Notes under the pieces: model-generated
Told to the model about the DNA's origin: nothing
Database searches by the model: none
Seen by the model: only the letters and a program-made list of their open reading frames with translations
Shown: positions 35,254 to 46,722 of the stretch, one piece after another
Layout of the letters: each line of letters begins with the position of its first letter
How positions within the stretch are numbered: position 1 is the first letter of the stretch
Source of the DNA: Rickettsiales bacterium
GTDB lineage: Bacteria; Pseudomonadota; Alphaproteobacteria; Rickettsiales; UBA998
DNA: 64,000 nt
Direction of reading: 5' to 3'
Assembly (NCBI GenBank): GCA_028279475.1
Contig: JANQNR010000003.1
Location: forward strand, 147,069 to 211,068
Position numbers and translations under genes: made by a program

Positions 35254-37956
35254 ATGGATGATCTCATCGCAGAATTTATCACGGAAACCTCCGAAAGCCT
35301 GGGCATGCTGGACTCGGAACTGGTCAAGCTCGAACAGAATCCGAACGATAAGGAAATTCTAGGTAATATCTTTCGACTGGTGCATACGATTAAGGGTACG
35401 TGTGGCTTTCTGGGGCTGCCACGTCTGGAATCGGTTGCTCATGCCGGGGAAAACGTGCTGGGTAAAGTGCGTGACGGTGAAATTGAAGTCACACCACAAG
35501 CCATTTCACTGGTACTGGAATCGCTTGATCGCATCAAAGAGATCATGGATCACCTTTCTGAGCACGCCGTAGAACCGGAAGGAGATGATACGGAACTGAT
35601 CAATCGGTTGAATGCATTTGCCGATTCCAACGGGGCATCCACGGGCAGCGAGGACAACGGCGATACGCCGCCGCCCCCCGAAACGTCCGAAGATACGGCA
35701 GACAATGAAAGCACGGATGACACAACATCAACGGCGTCCGATGAAACGGTGCAGACCGACACCGAAGAAAAGAAGGAAACACCGCCACCAGCTCCTGCTG
35801 CAGAAACAGCGCCCGCCTCAGCACCTGCCGCCCCAGAACTGCCCGACAAGGTAAAAGAAGCCGCGATTAAACAGGGATTGGATGACACACAGAAAGAAAG
35901 CAGCGGAGCTGCCATGAGCAACCAGACCATCCGGGTCAATCTGAGCGTGTTGGAAAATCTGATGCAAATGGTGGGAGAACTGGTACTGACCCGTAATCAG
36001 TTGCTGCAATTATCGCGCAACAAAGATAATGACGAATTTTCCACCCCTCTACAACATTTAAGCCATATTACAACCGAGCTGCAGGAAGGCGTGATGAAAA
36101 CCCGGATGCAGCCCATCAGCAATGCCTGGGCAAAATTCCCACGCCTGATTCGTGACCTCTCCATTGACCTGAACAAGAAAATTGACTTGAAAATGGTCGG
36201 CTCGGAAACGGAGCTGGATCGCCAGTTGCTGGAGATGATCAAAGACCCACTGACCCATATGGTACGCAACTCCTGTGACCATGGCTTGGAAACGCCGGAA
36301 GAACGTCGCGCCTCAGGCAAGCAGGAAACCGGTACCGTTACATTAAGCGCTTATCATGAAGGGGGGCATATCATTATTGAGATTGCCGATGATGGACGCG
36401 GCGTGAATATTGAGCGCGTTAAACAGAAGGCCGTCGAAAACGGTCTGGCAACGGAAGAGGAACTGGCAGGACAAACCGATAACCAGATCATTCAATATAT
36501 TTTTAAACCAGGGTTTTCGACTGCGGAAACCGTCACCAGTGTATCGGGACGCGGCGTCGGTATGGACGTAGTACGCACGAACATTGAAAAAATCGGCGGC
36601 ACGGTAGAACTTGACTCCATTCCCGGCAATGGCTCCACCTTCCACATCAAGATTCCACTGACGCTGGCCATCGTATCCGTGCTTATCGTGGAAACTAGGG
36701 GTGAGCGCTTCGCTGTTCCGCAGATTAATGTGGTGGAACTGGTACGCGTCGAGGAGGAAATCGGTAATAAGGTCGAAATGATTAACCGCTCCCCTGTGTT
36801 ACGCCTGCGCGACAAACTCTTGCCGCTGATCTCTCTGTCCCGCGTACTTCAACTCGATGAAGGACAACCGGTCGATTACGATAATGTATTTGTTGTGGTA
36901 TGCAAGGTGGGAGGTAGTGAGTTCGGCCTGATTGTTGACGGCATTCACGACACGGAAGAAATTGTTGTCAAACCGGTTTCACGCTGTATGCAGCATATAC
37001 CGGTTTACTCCGGCAACACAGTGCTGGGAGATGGTAGTGTCATTATGATTCTGGATCCAAATGGCATTTCAAAAACCACTGAGTCCGAGCTGGAATCGCA
37101 AACCATGAGCAACAAGTTGACTGAAGGTCAAAACGATCGGCTCGATAGTAAAGTTAATTTCCTGCTATTCATGACCAATGGTGACACACCAAAGGCCGTA
37201 GCACTGGAACTGGTCTCACGATTGGAAGAAATTGAAGTTGAAGACATTGAATATTCCAATCAGCAGCCGGTTGTTCAATATCGTGGTGATTTGATGCGCC
37301 TGACTGTAACGGATGATCACGAAATTCCTGCAGAAGGCACATGCGAGGTAATCGTATTCAATTACGATGACCGTACCGTAGGGCTGGTGGTCAAAGAAAT
37401 CACGGACATTGTCGCGGCAGAACCGGTTGTATCGCTGGTTGCCGATAATGAACTCTACCACGGCAGCATTGTCATGAAAGGCGCATCAACCGATGTACTG
37501 GATGTCGGTCGACTGCTGTCTGAAGTCATTTCCAGTACGGTTTCCCTTAATATTATGGAAGAAGGGCAGGCAAAGGAAACCCGTGTCCTACTCGTAGAAG
37601 ACAGTATGTTCTTCAGAAATCTGACCGTACCGTTCCTTGCAGAGGTTGGGCTTCAGGTGGTCGCAGTACCAGGCGCCAAAGATGCACTGGAATTGCTTGA
37701 AAAACAGGAAATTGACGTCATTGTCACGGATATTGAAATGCCGGTGATGGATGGATTTGAACTGGCCATGACCATTCGCTCCATGCCGCAATATAACCAT
37801 ATTCCCATCTTCGCTTTTACCTCGACTACCAACGAATCCGTAGAACGACGCGTTCAGGAATGTGGCATGGATGGCTTCGTCATAAAAACGGAACGAGAAA
37901 AACTGATTAAACTGATCTCGGCAGCACAGCATAGCCTGGCGACGGAGGAGGTGTAA
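35254..37956 (+). CDS. cheA: Hybrid chemotaxis kinase CheA with C-terminal receiver
   Basis: CheA is the histidine kinase of chemotaxis-type systems. The 900-residue protein has an HPt domain with H44 in RLVHTIKGTCGFLG, an acidic Pro/Thr-rich linker (about 125-215), a dimerisation helix, a kinase domain with HMVRNSCDHGLE and GRGVGMDVV boxes, a CheW-like regulatory domain (about 465-605), a second divergent CheW-like region (about 630-765), and a receiver domain with D826 in VTDIEMPVMDG. A fused receiver is common in alphaproteobacterial and biofilm-type CheA proteins. It is one base from cheW. Confidence 0.96.
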   Translation: MDDLIAEFITETSESLGMLDSELVKLEQNPNDKEILGNIFRLVHTIKGTCGFLGLPRLESVAHAGENVLGKVRDGEIEVTPQAISLVLESLDRIKEIMDHLSEHAVEPEGDDTELINRLNAFADSNGASTGSEDNGDTPPPPETSEDTADNESTDDTTSTASDETVQTDTEEKKETPPPAPAAETAPASAPAAPELPDKVKEAAIKQGLDDTQKESSGAAMSNQTIRVNLSVLENLMQMVGELVLTRNQLLQLSRNKDNDEFSTPLQHLSHITTELQEGVMKTRMQPISNAWAKFPRLIRDLSIDLNKKIDLKMVGSETELDRQLLEMIKDPLTHMVRNSCDHGLETPEERRASGKQETGTVTLSAYHEGGHIIIEIADDGRGVNIERVKQKAVENGLATEEELAGQTDNQIIQYIFKPGFSTAETVTSVSGRGVGMDVVRTNIEKIGGTVELDSIPGNGSTFHIKIPLTLAIVSVLIVETRGERFAVPQINVVELVRVEEEIGNKVEMINRSPVLRLRDKLLPLISLSRVLQLDEGQPVDYDNVFVVVCKVGGSEFGLIVDGIHDTEEIVVKPVSRCMQHIPVYSGNTVLGDGSVIMILDPNGISKTTESELESQTMSNKLTEGQNDRLDSKVNFLLFMTNGDTPKAVALELVSRLEEIEVEDIEYSNQQPVVQYRGDLMRLTVTDDHEIPAEGTCEVIVFNYDDRTVGLVVKEITDIVAAEPVVSLVADNELYHGSIVMKGASTDVLDVGRLLSEVISSTVSLNIMEEGQAKETRVLLVEDSMFFRNLTVPFLAEVGLQVVAVPGAKDALELLEKQEIDVIVTDIEMPVMDGFELAMTIRSMPQYNHIPIFAFTSTTNESVERRVQECGMDGFVIKTEREKLIKLISAAQHSLATEEV

Positions 37957-37957
37957 T

Positions 37958-38440
37958 ATGCTGCAAACTACAGAAACCAAAGAAATGCAGACCAGGCAAT
38001 CCGGTAATGTTGAACGCCAGAGCTTTGTAACCATGCGCGTTAACGGGCAATTGTTCGGTGCCTCGGTAAAAACCGTACAGGATGTTGTACGAGCCCAGAA
38101 GATTGCCCGTATGCCGCTAGCACCCTACATTATTGAAGGGGCGCTGAATTTGCGAGGACGTATTGTCACCGTGATCAACATGCGCAAACGGCTGGGACTC
38201 TCAGATACTTCCATGCCCGAGAAACATATGCAAGTTGTCATTGAATACCGGGATGAACTGTTCAGCCTGATGGTGGACTCGGTTGGCGATGTGCTTAACC
38301 TGCCAATCGACAAAATTGACAAAGTTCCAGTCAATATCGATGCATCCTGGAAAGATATAGCAGCCGGCGTCTGCCGGTTGGAATCGGAACTACTCGTATT
38401 ATTCGACATTGGCGAATTACTCCATTTTGACGCTAACTAA
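37958..38440 (+). CDS. cheW: Chemotaxis coupling protein CheW
   Basis: CheW couples CheA to receptors. The 160-residue protein is a single CheW domain: SFVTMRVNGQLFGASVKTVQ near residue 25, the conserved GALNLRGRIVTVINMRKRLG (63-82), and VDSVGDVLNL. Length is normal. It starts one base after the cheA stop region and precedes cheY by 15 bp. No chemoreceptor gene lies in the window. Confidence 0.94.
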   Translation: MLQTTETKEMQTRQSGNVERQSFVTMRVNGQLFGASVKTVQDVVRAQKIARMPLAPYIIEGALNLRGRIVTVINMRKRLGLSDTSMPEKHMQVVIEYRDELFSLMVDSVGDVLNLPIDKIDKVPVNIDASWKDIAAGVCRLESELLVLFDIGELLHFDAN

Positions 38441-38455
38441 TGTGAGGACAGTGAC

Positions 38456-38827
38456 ATGAACAAAACCTGTCTGATTGTAGAAGATTCAACAATTGTTCGA
38501 AAAATTTCCCGTACCATACTGGAAGATATAGGGTTTAAGGTAGAGGAAGCAGAAGACGGTGTGTTTGCTCAACATGCCATCAAGCAGCAGATGCCCGATA
38601 TTATTTTATTGGACTGGCACATGCCGAACATGAATGGCATCGAGTTTCTGAGATGGTTACGGCACGAGGCGCCAGGGGGTGACACTCCTCAAGTCATTTT
38701 CTGTACAACAGAAACTGAAATGACGCATATTCAGGAGGCTTTAACGAGCGGTGCAAATGAATATGTGATGAAGCCGTTTGACGCAGAGATACTCAAAAGC
38801 AAGCTAGAACTGCTAGGTATACTGTAA
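38456..38827 (+). CDS. cheY: Chemotaxis response regulator CheY
   Basis: The 123-residue single receiver has the acidic pocket VEDS near residue 10, phosphoacceptor D53 in LLDWHMPNMNG, Thr in FCTTE and Lys in MKPFD. It has no output domain. The stop overlaps the cheB start by one base (TAATG). The output could be a flagellar motor or, in a biofilm-type system, another partner. Confidence 0.95.
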   Translation: MNKTCLIVEDSTIVRKISRTILEDIGFKVEEAEDGVFAQHAIKQQMPDIILLDWHMPNMNGIEFLRWLRHEAPGGDTPQVIFCTTETEMTHIQEALTSGANEYVMKPFDAEILKSKLELLGIL

Positions 38828-39930
38828 TGGCTGAAGAACGACCGATAGAAGTCATCATCGTTGATGATTCGATCGTGGTGCGCGGCATTGTGTCGCGCCT
38901 TTTGCGTTCCCAACCTGGCATTCGTGTCGTCAGCACCGCCATTGATGGCGTCATGGCCATTGAACATACACGAAGCCTTCTCCCCGATATTGTCATATTG
39001 GATATTGAAATGCCCAATATGGATGGGCTAACAGCATTACCAAAAATCCTGGAGGCATCGCCAAAAACCAAAGTGTTGATTGCTTCAACGCTCACGGAAC
39101 GGAATGCCGACATCAGCATGAAAGCGCTAGAACTTGGCGCGTCTGATTATCTGCAAAAACCGAATGCCAGTGACCGTGAAGAAATGGAGCGTTTCTCACG
39201 AGAACTGACAGAAAAGATCTATGCGCTGGTGGGACGCGAGGATTTAGCGCCTGGAAAAACGGAAATCATTCAGGATCGACAGGCGGAAGCGGGTGATGAC
39301 ACAGCTCCTCCTCAGACCGCAACCATTGTCACAAAATATCCTGCGATACCACCCAAGGCATTGGCCATTGCCTCTTCAACCGGGGGACCGCAGGCGCTGA
39401 CCGCTTTATTCACAGATCTGAGCGGCTATTTACTGGATGTGCCTATCTTCATTACCCAACACATGCCTCCTGCATTTACCACCATTCTGGCCACCAATAT
39501 TGCCTCTGTAAGTGGCAAGCATTGTAAGGAAGCGGAAGACAACGAGATCGTACGCCCTGGCGCTGCATACGTAGCACCCGGCGACTACCATTTGCTACTG
39601 CAACGTCAAAATTCCGATATAGTTATCAAACTGAATCAAGGAGAGATGGAAAATTTCTGCCGTCCCTCTGCCGACCCGATGCTGCGTTCCCTGGTTGAAA
39701 TATATGGTAATCAGTTGTTACTGGTCGTACTGACCGGCATGGGACATGACGGACTCAATGGCGCGCAATCATTGGTCAATGCTAAAGGAACAGTCGTAGC
39801 CCAGGATAAGGAAAGCTCTGTCGTTTGGGGTATGCCGAAAGCCGTAACGGAGGCCGGACTGGTTTCCGCTATATTGCCTCTGGAAGAAATGGCACATTAC
39901 ATCAAACGTGCATTCGGGGAGGTCGGCTGA
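38827..39930 (+). CDS. cheB: Chemoreceptor methylesterase CheB
   Basis: CheB removes methyl groups from chemoreceptors when phosphorylated. The 367-residue protein has a receiver domain (D59 in ILDIEMPNMDG), a linker and the methylesterase domain with SSTGGPQAL (catalytic Ser), TQHMPPAFT (catalytic His) and LTGMGHDG (catalytic Asp). The stop overlaps the cheR start (TGATG). Confidence 0.96.
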   Translation: MAEERPIEVIIVDDSIVVRGIVSRLLRSQPGIRVVSTAIDGVMAIEHTRSLLPDIVILDIEMPNMDGLTALPKILEASPKTKVLIASTLTERNADISMKALELGASDYLQKPNASDREEMERFSRELTEKIYALVGREDLAPGKTEIIQDRQAEAGDDTAPPQTATIVTKYPAIPPKALAIASSTGGPQALTALFTDLSGYLLDVPIFITQHMPPAFTTILATNIASVSGKHCKEAEDNEIVRPGAAYVAPGDYHLLLQRQNSDIVIKLNQGEMENFCRPSADPMLRSLVEIYGNQLLLVVLTGMGHDGLNGAQSLVNAKGTVVAQDKESSVVWGMPKAVTEAGLVSAILPLEEMAHYIKRAFGEVG

Positions 39931-40745
39931 TGCATCCCTCCGAATTCAAATTCTTAAATGACGTCATTAAAAGTCGATCCGGCATCGACCTGAAAGAAGA
40001 CAAACTCTATTTGTTTGAGTCTCGCCTGTTGCCAATCGCTAGCAGGCAAGGACACGACAACCTGTCCTCCTTTGTATCTTCCCTGATGCAATCCCAACCA
40101 TCGGAAACGGTGATTCAACAGATTATCGAGGCAATGACCACGAATGAATCCATGTTCTTTCGGGATACGCGCCCATTCCAATGGCTCAAAGACATCGTCT
40201 TCACCGAGCTGTTGGAAAAACGGCCAGGACAGCCCATTCGCATCTGGTGCGCCGCCTGTTCCAGCGGCCAGGAACCCTACAGTATTGCCATGCAGGCGGA
40301 AGAAAACCGCGCCATACTCAAGGGAAGTAACATTTCAATACTTGCCACCGATATTGACCAGCAGATCATTTCCAAGGCTCAAGACGGTATCTACAACCAG
40401 TTTGAAGCGCAACGTGGACTACCCATGCAGCTACTGCTCAAATATTTCACGCAACTCGAAGATAATCGTTGGCAACTAAATGATACGATCCGCCAAATGG
40501 TTATGTTCAAACAGCATAATCTGATGGAAAACGCCACTCGCCATGGTCAGTTTGATGTTATTTTTTGCCGGAATGTACTGATCTATTTCGATGAGGAGAC
40601 CAAAATCAAGGTACTCACCAATCTTGCGGAGGCGATGTCAATCGGCAGCTATCTGTTTCTTGGTAGTGCCGAAACGCTACCGCCTGGTCTGAATCAATTT
40701 ACACCACACCCAGAGCAACGCATGATCTATGTGAGGACATCATAA
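39930..40745 (+). CDS. cheR: Chemoreceptor methyltransferase CheR
   Basis: CheR methylates chemoreceptor glutamates using S-adenosylmethionine. From the ATG at 39930 the protein has 271 residues: an N-terminal helical domain, TTNESMFFRD, SAM-binding IRIWCAACSSGQEPYSIAM, and CRNVLIYFD. An upstream start at 39825 lies inside cheB and is unlikely. The stop shares a base with the next ATG at 40745, so the PilZ gene is coupled to it. Confidence 0.96.
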   Translation: MHPSEFKFLNDVIKSRSGIDLKEDKLYLFESRLLPIASRQGHDNLSSFVSSLMQSQPSETVIQQIIEAMTTNESMFFRDTRPFQWLKDIVFTELLEKRPGQPIRIWCAACSSGQEPYSIAMQAEENRAILKGSNISILATDIDQQIISKAQDGIYNQFEAQRGLPMQLLLKYFTQLEDNRWQLNDTIRQMVMFKQHNLMENATRHGQFDVIFCRNVLIYFDEETKIKVLTNLAEAMSIGSYLFLGSAETLPPGLNQFTPHPEQRMIYVRTS

Positions 40746-41308
40746 TGGAACAGGAATCTCCCCAACACGCTCAACCGAAACGAAAAATGAAAATCCGCCG
40801 CCGGCATGCTCGGCTACAATTACCAGTGACGATGCAAATCCGTGGTGTTGTAGTCGATATTGTTGACTGGTCGCATAGCGGTGTTTCTTTCAGCACGGCC
40901 CCGCTTCGGGCACAAAAAACCACGCTTGCCGTCGGCGAGGTAATTGAAGGGGTGATGTTGTTTAACTTTGATGGCTTTGCCCTTCAGATGCCTGTCAGCT
41001 GCGAAGTACGACATGTAGACGCTGGAGCAACACGTGCAGGCTGCCATTTTCGTGATATGAAAAAACGTAATATGGCCATTATGCAATATTTGGTGAGCGC
41101 TTATATGGCCGGAGAACTGATTCAGGTCGGTGATATTTTGGACGTCGCCTCCCGTCGGGATGCAGCGCACCTGGCACCCAAAGCCGGAGAAATCGAAGAA
41201 GTAGTTGTACGCCCCCCCCCGTGCAAATGGTGCTGCATCGTAGCACTTTTCATTGCGCTTTTGATCATTGCAGGCAACCTGTATCTGCACTTAGGACGTG
41301 GATTATAG
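40745..41308 (+). CDS. PilZ domain protein with C-terminal membrane anchor, Alg44-like
   Basis: The 187-residue protein has a PilZ c-di-GMP-binding domain with RxxxR (R19-R23, RRHAR) and DxSxxG (D41-G46, DWSHSG), then a helical segment FRDMKKRNMAIMQYLV followed by YMAGELIQVGDILDVASR, and one transmembrane helix near the C-terminus (about 160-178). The same order and pattern occur in the cytoplasmic half of Alg44 at 54362-55411, including F(R/H)DM, (I/V)MQxLV, YxxGE and VGD(I/L). It lacks Alg44's periplasmic domain. It is the last gene of the che operon. It could sense c-di-GMP for the chemotaxis complex or modulate alginate synthesis; both are inference. Confidence 0.9.
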   Translation: MEQESPQHAQPKRKMKIRRRHARLQLPVTMQIRGVVVDIVDWSHSGVSFSTAPLRAQKTTLAVGEVIEGVMLFNFDGFALQMPVSCEVRHVDAGATRAGCHFRDMKKRNMAIMQYLVSAYMAGELIQVGDILDVASRRDAAHLAPKAGEIEEVVVRPPPCKWCCIVALFIALLIIAGNLYLHLGRGL

Positions 41309-41368
41309 CCGATTCGTTTCATTTCCCTACGGAAATGGAAACAAATAACAGGCTATAACTTTAAATAA

Positions 41369-41426
41369 TAGCAGTTTCTCTACTTAAGACTTTTCCCAAA
41401 TAGGGAATTCTTAAGTAGAACTGCTA
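41369..41426. terminator. Imperfect inverted repeat between PilZ gene and proB
   Basis: TAGCAGTT plus CTACTTAAGA (41369-41389) pair with TCTTAAGTAG plus AACTGCTA (41409-41426) around a TTTCCC/GGGAA core. The right arm includes the proB stop codon. The stem can form on either strand and probably separates the convergent che and proB transcripts. The T-runs are weak. Confidence 0.6.
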
Positions 41427-42539
41427 TAACATCACCATATCATCACGATGTATCACAACATCACCCCGTTCATAACCGAGCTGCCCGATAATGTCAGCGC
41501 TATGCAGACCAATGATACGCCGCAATTCATCACTGTTATAGCAGACCAGTCCCTTAGCGAATGCCATGTCTGAACCTTTCGTCTTGACCACCACTGCATC
41601 ACCACGATGGAATTCACCACTCACCCTCACGACACCAACCGGTAGCAGGCTATTTCCTTGTTCAAGCGCTTGCACGGCACCGTCATCTGCGTAAAGCGTA
41701 CCCACCGGAGACAACGCACCAGCAATCCATTCCTTGCGAGCACTCATTGGTGTTTTCTTTGCTCGAAAGACTGTATGCGCCCCCCCCTCCAACAACGCCT
41801 TCACAGGTCTTTCAATATCCCCCCGTGCCACCACTGTATAGCAGCCGCTAGCCGTAGCAATGGCCGCAGCATCCACTTTAGTCACCATACCTCCGGTTCC
41901 AGTGGGAGTGGCCGAAGGAGCCGCATAACTACGAATCTTATCATCAATCTCCTCAACTTCCGCAATGAACTCTGCCTCAGGGTACTGAACAGGATTTGCC
42001 TTGTACAACCCATCCACATCAGAAAGCAGCAGCAGCACATCTGCCTCAATCATTTGTGCAACACGTGCAGCCAGCCGGTCATTATCGCCCACCCGCATCT
42101 CCGATGTCGCTACAGTATCGTTTTCATTGACGATGGGAATAACAGCATGATGAAAGAGCGTATTTAGCGTATTACGAGCATTAAGGTAACGGCGGCGTGA
42201 CTCACTGTCATCGAGTGTTAACAGGATTTGCGCTACCTGAATGTCATGCATATTAAGTACTTCTTCCCAAGCACGCATCAACACCATCTGCCCACACGCG
42301 GCAGCGGCCTGTTTTTCGGCCTGGCCCATACTGGCCCGCTCCATTCCCAGAATGTCACGTCCTAGCACGACCGCACCGGAAGACACGACACAGACTTGCC
42401 TACCGTCCTTACGCAAAGCGACGATATCTTTTGCCAACGCCACCAACCAGTCTCGGTTAACCTGTCCACTTTCTGGCTTGGCCAGTAATGCCGATCCAAG
42501 CTTGATGACGATGCGCCGTGCATTGATGATGAGATTCAT
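41424..42539 (-). CDS. proB: Glutamate 5-kinase
   Basis: ProB phosphorylates glutamate in the first step of proline synthesis. The 371-residue protein has the kinase domain (VIKLGSALLA near residue 12, VSSGAVVLGRDIL, NENDTVAT, DNDRLAARVAQM, LLLLSDVDGLY) and a C-terminal PUA domain. Length matches the two-domain bacterial form. It follows algA on the same strand after 95 bp; cotranscription is possible but a functional link is not evident. Confidence 0.96.
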   Translation of the reverse strand: MNLIINARRIVIKLGSALLAKPESGQVNRDWLVALAKDIVALRKDGRQVCVVSSGAVVLGRDILGMERASMGQAEKQAAAACGQMVLMRAWEEVLNMHDIQVAQILLTLDDSESRRRYLNARNTLNTLFHHAVIPIVNENDTVATSEMRVGDNDRLAARVAQMIEADVLLLLSDVDGLYKANPVQYPEAEFIAEVEEIDDKIRSYAAPSATPTGTGGMVTKVDAAAIATASGCYTVVARGDIERPVKALLEGGAHTVFRAKKTPMSARKEWIAGALSPVGTLYADDGAVQALEQGNSLLPVGVVRVSGEFHRGDAVVVKTKGSDMAFAKGLVCYNSDELRRIIGLHSADIIGQLGYERGDVVIHRDDMVML

Positions 42540-42634
42540 GCGCCGAACTTAAGCGCTCACTGTAGAAGCCGCAACTGAAAAGGGGAGCCAGCATCCGCCA
42601 ACTCCCCCAAACACATATTACGCAAAACGATTAT

Positions 42635-44125
42635 TTACGCCTTCACACGCTGTGCTGGTTGCTCTTCAGTGTTTTGATTGGCGTTATCCGCTTTCTCAAC
42701 CCGGCCATACAGATCATCATAACGTACAATATCATCTTCACCCAGATAAATACCATGTTGTACTTCAATGAATGTCAGTGGTGCGGGACCAATATTCTCA
42801 ATGCAGTGAATATCTCCCAGCGGAATATGTACATATTGGTTGTCAGTGAGAATTTTTTCTTCATCACCAACGCGAACCTTGGCCATACCACTGACAATCA
42901 CCCAATGCTCTGCACGGAAATTATGCTTTTGTACAGACAGGCGTGCACCCGGTGATACCTCGATATGTTTCACCTGATGGCAATTGCCCATTTCAATGGT
43001 TTCATAATGCCCCCATGGACGATAGACACGCGTATGGTTCATGGCCAATTGCTCTTTCTCCGCTTGGGCTTTCTTCAACAAAGCCTTCACATCTTGAGCA
43101 CGCGACTGATCTGCGACCATCACCACATCATTCGTGGTAACGACAACCGCATTATCAAGCCCCAGTGTCGCAACAGTCATATCACCATCCGTACGTACTA
43201 AAGTATTAGTGGTATCATGCAGCAACGCATTACCTTGCACTACATTGCCATCTTCATCCTTATCAAGAATACGCCACAGCGAATCCCAGGAACCAGCATC
43301 ACTCCAACCACAGTCCACCGGTACGACCGCAGCATTCTTCGTACGCTCCATCAGTGCATAATCAATAGATATTTCATGCGCCTTGGTAAAGGCATCCTTC
43401 TCCAGTTCCACAAAATACTCATCAGTCTTCGCTGCTTTCAGCGCTTCCTCCGCATGTTTCATGATAAACGGTTCCAGTTCCGTTAACTCGGTAATCACCT
43501 GTTTAACCGAGAAAAGGAACATGCCGCTATTCCACGCATATTCACCGGACTCGACATAGGTTTCCGCAGTTTCAGCATCAGGCTTTTCAACAAAGGCTGA
43601 CACATACTTCGCAGTTGTCCCTTCCATCGCATCACCATATCGAATATAACCGTAACCGGTTTCCGGATATTGCGGAGTAATACCAAACGTCACCAGATGT
43701 CCGTCTGCTGCCACGGCATGTGCGGATACAACCGCCTGCTGAAATGCCTCATCATCCTTAATTAAATGATCGGAAGGAAGTACCAGCATATTTGCATCAC
43801 CATATTTCTCCTTGAGAAACAAGGCAGCCGCAGCAATCGCGGGCGCCGTATTGCGACCTTCCGGCTCCAGAAGAATATCTGCCTCACAGCCGATAGCACG
43901 CAGATGCTCGGCGACCAGGAATCGATGATCTCCGTTCGTCACGATCACAGGCGGCAAAAACGCTTCACCCTGCACACGTTGTACGGTTAACTGCAACATG
44001 CTCTCGTCGCTATCAGCGAGCGCAACAAATTGTTTAGGGAACTTCTGGCGTGACAGAGGCCATAAGCGGCTACCAACGCCACCGCATAAAATGACGGGAA
44101 CTAGGGGTTTTTGATTCTGAGACAT
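42635..44125 (-). CDS. algA: Mannose-1-phosphate guanylyltransferase / mannose-6-phosphate isomerase
   Basis: This bifunctional enzyme supplies GDP-mannose, the precursor of GDP-mannuronate for alginate. The 496-residue protein has the nucleotidyltransferase domain with LCGGVGSRLWPLSRQKFPKQF (about residues 13-33), DHLIKD and FVEKPDAETA, and a C-terminal cupin isomerase domain with RPWGHYE, QKHNFRAEHW and the metal-ligand region HIPLGDIHCIENIG. Its place beside alginate genes supports the algA name rather than a generic manC. GAGGAGT precedes the ATG. GDP-mannose dehydrogenase (algD) is not in the window. Confidence 0.94.
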   Translation of the reverse strand: MSQNQKPLVPVILCGGVGSRLWPLSRQKFPKQFVALADSDESMLQLTVQRVQGEAFLPPVIVTNGDHRFLVAEHLRAIGCEADILLEPEGRNTAPAIAAAALFLKEKYGDANMLVLPSDHLIKDDEAFQQAVVSAHAVAADGHLVTFGITPQYPETGYGYIRYGDAMEGTTAKYVSAFVEKPDAETAETYVESGEYAWNSGMFLFSVKQVITELTELEPFIMKHAEEALKAAKTDEYFVELEKDAFTKAHEISIDYALMERTKNAAVVPVDCGWSDAGSWDSLWRILDKDEDGNVVQGNALLHDTTNTLVRTDGDMTVATLGLDNAVVVTTNDVVMVADQSRAQDVKALLKKAQAEKEQLAMNHTRVYRPWGHYETIEMGNCHQVKHIEVSPGARLSVQKHNFRAEHWVIVSGMAKVRVGDEEKILTDNQYVHIPLGDIHCIENIGPAPLTFIEVQHGIYLGEDDIVRYDDLYGRVEKADNANQNTEEQPAQRVKA

Positions 44126-44342
44126 GACGGCATACTCCTCGTACTGGAAAATGATATGATTCTAACAACGTGTTAATACATTTTTCTTCATTAAACAACA
44201 GAATTATGCACCGCAACAACATTCTTCATAAAATCTTTACTTTTCTATGGTTGCAAAATTTATATCCATATAAATCAGTGAAATATAGTCTATTTCGGCA
44301 AGATATTAATCCCCGGAATTTCAAAGCCTAACCATCAAAAAT

Positions 44343-44374
44343 AAAAAAAATCCCCCACCGATAACGGCGGGGGA
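44343..44374 (-). terminator. Rho-independent terminator of the PL7 lyase gene
   Basis: TCCCCCACCG (44351-44360) and CGGCGGGGGA (44365-44374) form a GC-rich stem around ATAA. On the minus strand it is followed by eight T (44350-44343), directly downstream of the lyase gene. The rest of 44126-44342 is AT-rich and probably holds the algA promoter; I cannot place it with confidence. Confidence 0.9.
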
Positions 44375-44421
44375 ACATTAACAAAACATGACATTTATTG
44401 TGCCATCTTTTATCCGGAGCA

Positions 44422-46386
<1,965 letters not shown>

Positions 46387-46722
46387 GATAATTGCCTTGT
46401 ATGGTTGGTTAATAACAAGCTCAGCATAGGCTTAAGTTGCTAATTTTTTTTTAATGGTAGTTTCAATTTGTGGTTTTTTGTGACTTTTTCTCAACGGCGA
46501 ATAATAACGTGCTGTAATCGCTGCACATTCGCCGGAACACCTGAAATTTTCATAAAAATGCTTCGATTGGTTTGTCACTTTTTCTCCGCGATTTCGAGCG
46601 TCATCTTTAATGGATTATATCGCAAAAGGTACCGTTTTTTTGCTGCACGGGGAGTTATTTTTCGATAATCGTTGAATTGTGCTTTTTTTGCCGCACACGG
46701 GCAACGCGAAACCGGTTAGGAT
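46387..46722. promoter_or_regulatory. 336-bp AT-rich intergenic region upstream of the PL7 lyase gene
   Basis: No gene is supported here. It must contain the lyase promoter (minus strand) and the end of the upstream alginate operon. TTTGTGACTTTTTCTC (46477-46492) and TTTGTCACTTTTTCTC (46571-46586) are direct repeats, 94 bp apart, differing at one base. A second pair of T-rich repeats, TTTTTTTGCTGCACGGG (46635-46651) and TTTTTTTGCCGCACACGGG (46683-46701), lies near the end of the Sel1 gene. These look like regulator-binding sites, but no regulator is known. Confidence 0.5.

Noticed and set aside
35550..35939. 129-residue minus-strand Ser/Val/Ala-rich frame
   Set aside because: It is the complement of the Pro/Thr/Glu-rich linker of cheA, a low-complexity shadow.
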